Assembly: GCA_947034885.2 (NCBI GenBank) | Contig: OX344753.2 | Span: 5,208,001-5,272,000, forward strand | Reading direction: 5' to 3' | Length of the DNA: 64,000 bases | Source of the DNA: Thuidium tamariscinum | Taxonomy: Eukaryota; Streptophyta; Bryopsida; Hypnales; Thuidiaceae | In this document: positions 58,152-64,000 of the stretch, piece by piece | Layout: each line of letters opens with the position of its first letter | Numbering within the stretch: position 1 is the first letter of the stretch | The notes under the pieces: model-generated | What the model saw: only the letters and a program-made list of their open reading frames with translations | Told to the model about the DNA's origin: nothing | Databases searched by the model: none | Translations under genes and position numbers: made by a program

Positions 58152-60526
58152 GGCAAGTCGAGCACACATTTCACTGTAGCATGCAATCCATACCGTTAAG
58201 ACAGGCTCACCTGTTTGTTTGTTCCATACCTTTAAGATAGGTTGATTGCTTGTTTTGTTTGTTATGTTGAGTCCCCATTTTTGTTCTTGGTATCATCAGA
58301 GAGCCCTTAGTAAGGAAAGGTGCACAAGCTTTGTTTTATGGTGTTCCAACCTCCAATAGAAAAGTTACCAAATTTCAAAGTTGTTATTAAATTAAAAAAT
58401 TAGAAAATTAATTTACATCTTACCAAATTTCAAAGTTTTTATTGATCTAAAAAATTAGAAAATTACTTTATATCTATTTTGGCTCTCATCATATAAGATG
58501 TAGGAAATTCACTATGAAATTGAGCTCAATGTGTACAAATACAAGGATGTGGAACATTGCAAAATAGATAGAATTTTTTTCCCTCAAAAATGAATATTTT
58601 ATTCAATATAAACCCAAATTTTTCATTAGGACCCATTCTAGTTTTGATAAACTCACCTATTAAGGTTAGCTGTGGCACTTCTCCCTAAGCAATGAAGGAA
58701 GAGGGATGATTGAATGAGAAGGTACAAACAAAGAATCTTTTTCAATAAATAGTGCATCCAAGTATTGTCCACACATAAGCCTATGAAGCCATAATTCTAC
58801 CTTAAGTGACACAATGCTCTTTGAAAGCGTAGATGCACTTTGACATTGTTTCCAGGGGCACATTGTTTTCAACCTCTGATGTAATTTGAACTCACATGAT
58901 TATATAGTAATTGCAAGATTCAACCCATTATTATTACAAGTATTATGCTCTCTAGGACGAAGGAAATATCCAAGATCGACAATCATATGCAGCAAGGTCT
59001 TGTAGAAGTTACCTGAACAGCACGATTTAGGGCTGTGGGTTCAGACCCTAAACCCTAAAACCCGAACGATATTACACTGATGACCTTTCCACTAAGCTTA
59101 CTAAAGGGATGAAGATTCAAGGGGACATCCTGTCCTGCTAAAAATGCACTCGCCTTGAAATTTCCAAAATTGACAGTACCATGATTCGTTATTTTTGCCT
59201 CATTCAAACCTATAACCCTTATAACTTCTGCATATGATATCCAAACGATATATTATTTGGTGGCCAAGGAATGAACCAAGGACAGCCCTCTAAATAATGT
59301 AAAATGCATGAAAATGGAGGCAGTAAAACATTGGTCCCTTTCCTGTAAAGGGTTTATCCGACAACAACCAAATTCTAGTTAAATGTAGCATCGTCATCTA
59401 CGAAGTTTTATATGCAGTTGCAATTATGAGCAACTCCGCAGTACAGTTTCATTAAGTTTGACCTCAAATTTCAAACACCAATTTTTATGGAGGCAAGTGC
59501 ACGAGATGTATGTTAGCTTGTCACGCAACAGTAGAGAGCTCAGCATGATATGATACAGAAACAGGAAGCCGGAATTTCTGTGAACTATTCAAATCTTAAA
59601 ACTCAAAGCTCACTGATCCTTGTCAAATGTTATCGGCTGCAATTAGATTCATCCAGTCCCTGTTGAAAATCTATAGGAATTCTATGACCAACCAGTTGGC
59701 ATGTAGATAGTTACTAGACCAAAAAAGCGCCTCAATTAAAAGCTCAGCTCCGACATATTGCACTACAATAGGACAGAAGGGTTGCACATGTCTGCTTTCA
59801 AAGGTAACAAGCATGCAATGCAGACAGTATTGCTGAGAAATTAAGTTACTGCAGATAGCTGGATTGAGAATCGTCAAAAGTTACAAATGACAGTCCTCCG
59901 GTTCTCTGTTCTATTTCCTTTTTCAATGGAAATTGTCCATTTCTTAAATTTTTTTTAAAGTTACAATGATAAAAAAACTAGCAGAGTAAATCGCGCCAGC
60001 AACATTACTATAATTTATTCATCTTAATCCAAATTGTACCAAGATGGTAATTCCGCTCTCCTGCCAGACTACATTCTCGTCTCCGCCTTGTTGAAACATA
60101 AGCGAAAATCACGAAGTCATATTCCGTGCCTGCTACTCAGCCATAAAACTCTTTAGGTCGTTCTCAGAAAACGTTCAATCTCCTCTTTGCTAGCATCTGC
60201 AGACTCCACAGAAACTGACCTAAGTAGAAAAATCGTGAGGCAATTCTATAGACTCCACAAAAACGTTTAGAAATTCTTCACGATTTTCTCAGTGGTGTGC
60301 AGTACCTTCCTCATATGAATCTTCCGCAACAGGCTAGCCTGAGTGGACACCCACTCTCTGGGCCTGTAGTTTCTAAGAATCACCAGATATTCTACTTCCG
60401 CAATGTATTGACGCTGCTTCATATGCTCTCTAACCCGTTCATTCAGGCTAGGTCCTGGTTCCTTTATGCTTTAACATGTAAAGCACCACTCGTGGAAGAC
60501 TCATAACTATACACTGATATTGAACC
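58152..60526. other. Spacer between convergent genes, with a MITE relic
   Basis: A short doublet near 58375-58470 repeats TACCAAATTTCAAAGTT and TTAGAAAATTA. Around 59200-59270, TATGATATCCAAACGATATA and TTATTTGGTG echo the interior of the 280-bp MITE family (10939-11216), a decayed copy. No gene is seen. The last part would include 3' untranslated sequence of the helicase on the minus strand. Confidence 0.45.
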
Positions 60527-63097
60527 CTACTTCCTGCCTCTACCACCCCTACCACCTCCACGGCCTCCCCTTGATCCACCCCTGCCGCCACCTCCACGGC
60601 CCCCTGTTGATCCACCTCTGCCACCCCCTCTACCGCCTCTTCTACCACCTCCTCGGGCTCCACTAGCTCCTCCCCGCGAAATCTTCATTGCCTTCTTTTG
60701 CCTTTCTTTCCGAACCTCTTCCACGCCACGAAGTTCGTCTCGCACGTTAGCATTTGGAACACTACTGCCACGACCACCACCCCGGCTACCCCCACGGTTA
60801 CCTCCATGACCACCCCTCCCCCCTCTGCTGCTTGTGGATGGCCCGTCCATAGCACCAGAGTCATCACCGGCTTCACCATGAGTAGCAACATGCATGTGAG
60901 ATCGCTCTTTCCACTTCTTATAGATGCCGTGGTTCCCTGCATTGACCTTGGCTCCACTTTCGGTCTTGATTTTGCCAGAAGCTGTAACTTGCTCCCCTTT
61001 GTTGAGTTTGACGAACTTCTTGTTCTTCTTGTCCCAGTGGTACGTAGCATTCTGTTTTGCCACCCCAGCAGCGTCATCTGCTATAAGGTCCAGCACCTCC
61101 GTATCCATCCTGCTCCGACCAAAACCATCACCACCCTGGACTGTGAGGCCCGCCTCCATGTGCCGGTTCGATGGTACGGACTCGATGTAAAACTCACCAT
61201 CCCGGTAGCTTTTAGGGATCTGCTTCGGTGTCACACCACTGGTGTCCTTAGCTCCCTTCCGTCTACGTTTAATAATGGGTTGCTCTTCACTTGCTTCAGT
61301 CGTCAGATCTTCGTGGCTCTTTTCGAAAGCTTTGGCAGCTGCGCGCTGTTGCGCAGCAGCAACGATGACATGTTCGTGCACTTCCCGTTTACGCTTCATG
61401 ATCTCCACCAATTGGGCACTTGACGCGTTTTTGTTCTTGCTCTTAGTAGCTTCAGCCTCCGCTTCCAGCACCGTCTGCTTGGGTCTAATGGCCTTCAGTC
61501 GCTCAGTAAAAGCAGCCACTTCTGCGTCTACGTTGCGTAATTGTTGTCTCAATGAAGGGTGGAGACCTTCACGAACAAAGCCTTTGGCCCGCTTCGAGGA
61601 CTCTAGGGCAGCAGGAGGTCGGGTCTTACAGTAAAGCCTGTATCCATTCTTCGCTGCCTTCTGCAGAGAAGCAAGATCATCGTTGCCAGATATCACTTCC
61701 CTGAGTCGATCCATTCCGAAGTCCAGCACTGACTGGGGCATTCGACCAAAAACAGTTTCTCCTCTCTTAATAGCAGCGTCCAAATCCGCCATCACCTTCT
61801 CTCGATCCGCAACGATATCAGACTCTGACGGTGCAGGCCGAATCCCCTTGGACAGAAAAAGGTGTAAATCCAGAACATATGGCATCTCCTCCGAAGTTAT
61901 AAACGAGTATGAGGTTCCGAGACGCCCTGCACGCGCGGCTCGTCCTACCCTGTGAACAAAGAGCTTGGGCTTCGGGGGAAAGTCATAATTGATCACATTG
62001 TCTAAAAGAGGAATATCAATACCGCGTGCTGCAACATCCGTGACCAGAAGCAACTTGGTCTTCCCAGCTCGAAACTTCGCAATGTGAATTTTGCGCGCAG
62101 CTTGGTCCATCGAACCATAAACCACGGAAATCTCAATACCTTCCGCTTTCAGTAACTCGTACAGAAACTCGACGTGATGTTTCGTGGCAACGAAAACAAT
62201 CGTTTGCTGTTCAGCTGGTATGATTTCCCGTACGAGGTGAACGAGTGCAGCTGGTTTCTCATCGTGGCGGACAGTGAAAAAGGCGAGCTTCAAGTCCGGA
62301 CTTATTCTCGATTCCACATCAAGGCGCACTAAATGAGGCTCCCTCAGGCCTGCTTTCGCAAAATCGGCCAGCAAACGAGGCAGAGTCGCACTAAACAAGA
62401 GGACTTGCCTGGATTCCCCCAAATGCGACATAATCTGCCGAAGCTGCTCAGCGAAACCCATCTCAAACAGCCGGTCGGCCTCATCAAAAACAATATACTC
62501 CACGGTGCGCAGCGACATGCCTTCGACCTCAGAAAGATGATGCATAAGACGTCCAGGAGTGGCGATAATCACATCAGGGTTCCCAGCTAACTGCTCAAAC
62601 TGTGCCTCCATGCTATCCCCTCCTACCAAAATCGCCGTCTTTAAATCCGTATACTTACTAAGCTCTTTACAAAACTTAAAAGTCTGTAAAGCGAGCTCCC
62701 GAGACGGCGACAAGATCACAGCTCTAGCTCCAGCTTTGGTCGAATGCTCCGCCAGCTTCTGGATCATTGGAATCAAAAACGCAGCTGTTTTCCCAGACCC
62801 AGTGCGCGCCATGGCCACCACATCGTACCCTGCGAGAATGAGAGGCAACGTTTTCCTCTGAATCGGAGTGGGAATCCGGTATCCCTTCCGCTTCACAGCT
62901 CGAAATACAGGCAAGCTCAACCCTAAAGTCTCAAACCCTCCCGATTTCTTCTTTTTCTCCAACTGCTTCTTCAATTTCAGCTGCGTAGCGGACAGCTTCT
63001 CCCGCATGTCGAATTCCTGCACGCCAGTGACGCCAGGGAAATCCATCTCCATCTCCACCTCTTCAATGCCATCCGTGTCCTCGCTAGGGAAGTCCAT
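60527..63097 (-). CDS. RH29: DEAD-box RNA helicase, Dbp10/DDX54 family (plant RH29)
   Basis: A nucleolar ATP-dependent RNA helicase expected to act in large ribosomal subunit assembly, as shown for yeast Dbp10. The single frame encodes 856 residues. In order: acidic N-terminus, Q-motif region (GYRIPTPIQ, 72-80), Walker A ARTGSGKT (97-104), PSRELA (131-136), TPGR (180-183), DEAD (205-208), SAT (236-238), ARGID (357-361), HRVGRAAR (382-389), then a basic region with the DBP10 C-terminal domain, and a final RGG/GR-rich tail of about 80 residues that should bind RNA. All catalytic motifs are intact. The start is the first ATG (63097), followed by an acidic stretch as in the family. The frame has no introns. 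It converges with the broken gene at 57407-58151. Three telo-boxes precede it. Confidence 0.95.
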   Translation of the reverse strand: MDFPSEDTDGIEEVEMEMDFPGVTGVQEFDMREKLSATQLKLKKQLEKKKKSGGFETLGLSLPVFRAVKRKGYRIPTPIQRKTLPLILAGYDVVAMARTGSGKTAAFLIPMIQKLAEHSTKAGARAVILSPSRELALQTFKFCKELSKYTDLKTAILVGGDSMEAQFEQLAGNPDVIIATPGRLMHHLSEVEGMSLRTVEYIVFDEADRLFEMGFAEQLRQIMSHLGESRQVLLFSATLPRLLADFAKAGLREPHLVRLDVESRISPDLKLAFFTVRHDEKPAALVHLVREIIPAEQQTIVFVATKHHVEFLYELLKAEGIEISVVYGSMDQAARKIHIAKFRAGKTKLLLVTDVAARGIDIPLLDNVINYDFPPKPKLFVHRVGRAARAGRLGTSYSFITSEEMPYVLDLHLFLSKGIRPAPSESDIVADREKVMADLDAAIKRGETVFGRMPQSVLDFGMDRLREVISGNDDLASLQKAAKNGYRLYCKTRPPAALESSKRAKGFVREGLHPSLRQQLRNVDAEVAAFTERLKAIRPKQTVLEAEAEATKSKNKNASSAQLVEIMKRKREVHEHVIVAAAQQRAAAKAFEKSHEDLTTEASEEQPIIKRRRKGAKDTSGVTPKQIPKSYRDGEFYIESVPSNRHMEAGLTVQGGDGFGRSRMDTEVLDLIADDAAGVAKQNATYHWDKKNKKFVKLNKGEQVTASGKIKTESGAKVNAGNHGIYKKWKERSHMHVATHGEAGDDSGAMDGPSTSSRGGRGGHGGNRGGSRGGGRGSSVPNANVRDELRGVEEVRKERQKKAMKISRGGASGARGGGRRGGRGGGRGGSTGGRGGGGRGGSRGGRGGGRGGRGRK

Positions 63098-63134
63098 CGA
63101 ACAACAATGCCGCTACCGCAAGGCGCACAGCCTG

Positions 63135-63285
63135 AACCCTAAATCCTTAAACCCTGGACTGAACACCCTGAACTGGCTCCACAACGAAAGAGTTCTACTT
63201 GGATTAGGGTTTCAGGGTGAACACTCAGAGCACGGGTGATAAGAAATAGCGACGTTCGCCAAGAATTAGGTCTGAATTAGGGTTT
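63135..63285 (-). promoter_or_regulatory. Cluster of telo-box motifs upstream of RH29
   Basis: AACCCTAAA (63135-63143) and TTAGGGTTT (63204-63212 and 63277-63285) lie 38-190 bases before the RH29 start, with an additional AAACCCTGG near 63149. Plant ribosomal protein and ribosome-assembly genes commonly carry this motif close to their start, which fits the predicted role of RH29. Confidence 0.65.
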
Positions 63286-64000
63286 AAGTGCTAGACACAA
63301 TTCAGCAAGAAGATGATCTCACCTCTAAGGCTGACGTTTTTCGAAATTGAAGATTTTGAAAAGATTTCTTTTGAAATGGCTTGTTAACCCTGTAACGCTG
63401 TTGTAGACACTAAACACTAAGGTATAAGGTAGACCAACCTATCACCACCCTCATTTGCAATCTCACTATCTTGGGGCTTCAAGAGGGGCATATATTTTTC
63501 AAAGGTGTGTGCATGTTTTACAAATCAAATCAAATTGGAATTATAATTTTTTGATCGAAATTGCAATTTCTGTTAATTTTTTAAGTGTTCAGCCCTAAAT
63601 TACAAAAGTGCCTATGACTAAGGTTATGAATGCCCTAATAACAACCCATAAAAATCTTCTTATGTCCTTATAAGCATCTAGGTATTCACCAATGAGCTCT
63701 TACTACATTATCCTACATGACATAAATGCATTAATTTTGTTAGATTTCTAAATAGAATTGGCTCATTTCTAGACAACTTTGGATGGTGGAATGGTTGGAA
63801 ATGGGGCCAAATACAAGGTGACAGAAATGGGTTGCAAACAGAATTAGGCTTGTCTATCTTATATCTAATGGGTGACAAAGGATTCTCTCACATAAGATAG
63901 AAGACAGTACAATTGTTCATCCTTGAACATTTGTCCAAAAAGAAGGAGGTCTTGCATAGTAGTTTGTCTTCCTTTTCTACTCCTAATTTTGAAGATGACA
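63286..64000. other. AT-rich right edge, no gene recognised
   Basis: Composition returns to AT-rich after the RH29 promoter. Nothing coding or clearly repetitive is seen. Confidence 0.45.

Noticed and set aside
60698..61634. Plus-strand ORFs (241 and 130 codons) opposite RH29
   Set aside because: Shadows of the GC-rich helicase frame; no recognised motifs.

Overview
The window is nuclear DNA from a land plant, most likely a seed-free plant with swimming sperm (bryophyte, lycophyte or fern). The basis is a set of plant genes (CSN6, an A-type cytochrome P450, PFP beta, a Dbp10/DDX54-type helicase), GT-AG introns, telo-boxes, and an intact spliced gene for a SPATA4-like sperm/flagellar protein, a class not expected in flowering plants. 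The species cannot be named from this sequence.

Layout. The left edge (279-1047, +) holds the last four exons of CSN6. From about 1.1 to 23 kb there is AT-rich DNA made largely of short non-autonomous DNA transposons, foldbacks and tandem repeats. At 23211-27499 (+) a nine-exon gene, mostly invisible to ORF finding, encodes a 468-residue protein with an N-terminal SPATA4-type calponin-homology-like domain and a C-terminal block resembling the ciliary protein JHY. From 28 to 45.8 kb comes a second transposon-rich tract. It has nested insertions, a 1.4-kb palindromic CACTA-like element, a 2.8-kb palindrome of palindromes (36085-38874), and an 85-bp satellite with a higher-order pattern (44826-45760). 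From about 46 kb the base composition becomes balanced and genes are dense: a three-exon P450 (48181-50804, +) with a duplicated 3' end behind it, single-exon PFP beta (54682-56370, +), a frameshifted unrecognised gene (57407-58151, +) and single-exon RH29/DBP10 (60527-63097, -) with promoter telo-boxes.

The mobile DNA falls into families defined here from termini and target duplications: (1) elements bounded by TTAA with CCCCTAAAGG ends, at least seven copies; (2) CACTA-type miniature elements, two with exact 3-bp duplications; (3) a family ending in CA(n)4TGCTA, with apparent 10-bp duplications; (4) a 280-bp family with ends resembling CTTAAGGTAGGTACACC; (5) a family ending CATTAGNNGAGATTTGA. 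Families 2, 3 and 5 are seen inserted in older elements or in an intron, which gives a relative order of insertion. No transposase gene is visible, so all copies are non-autonomous.

The genes do not form an operon or an obvious pathway. They are unrelated neighbours: protein turnover (CSN6), sperm motility (SPATA4-like), oxidative metabolism (P450), glycolysis (PFP) and ribosome assembly (RH29).
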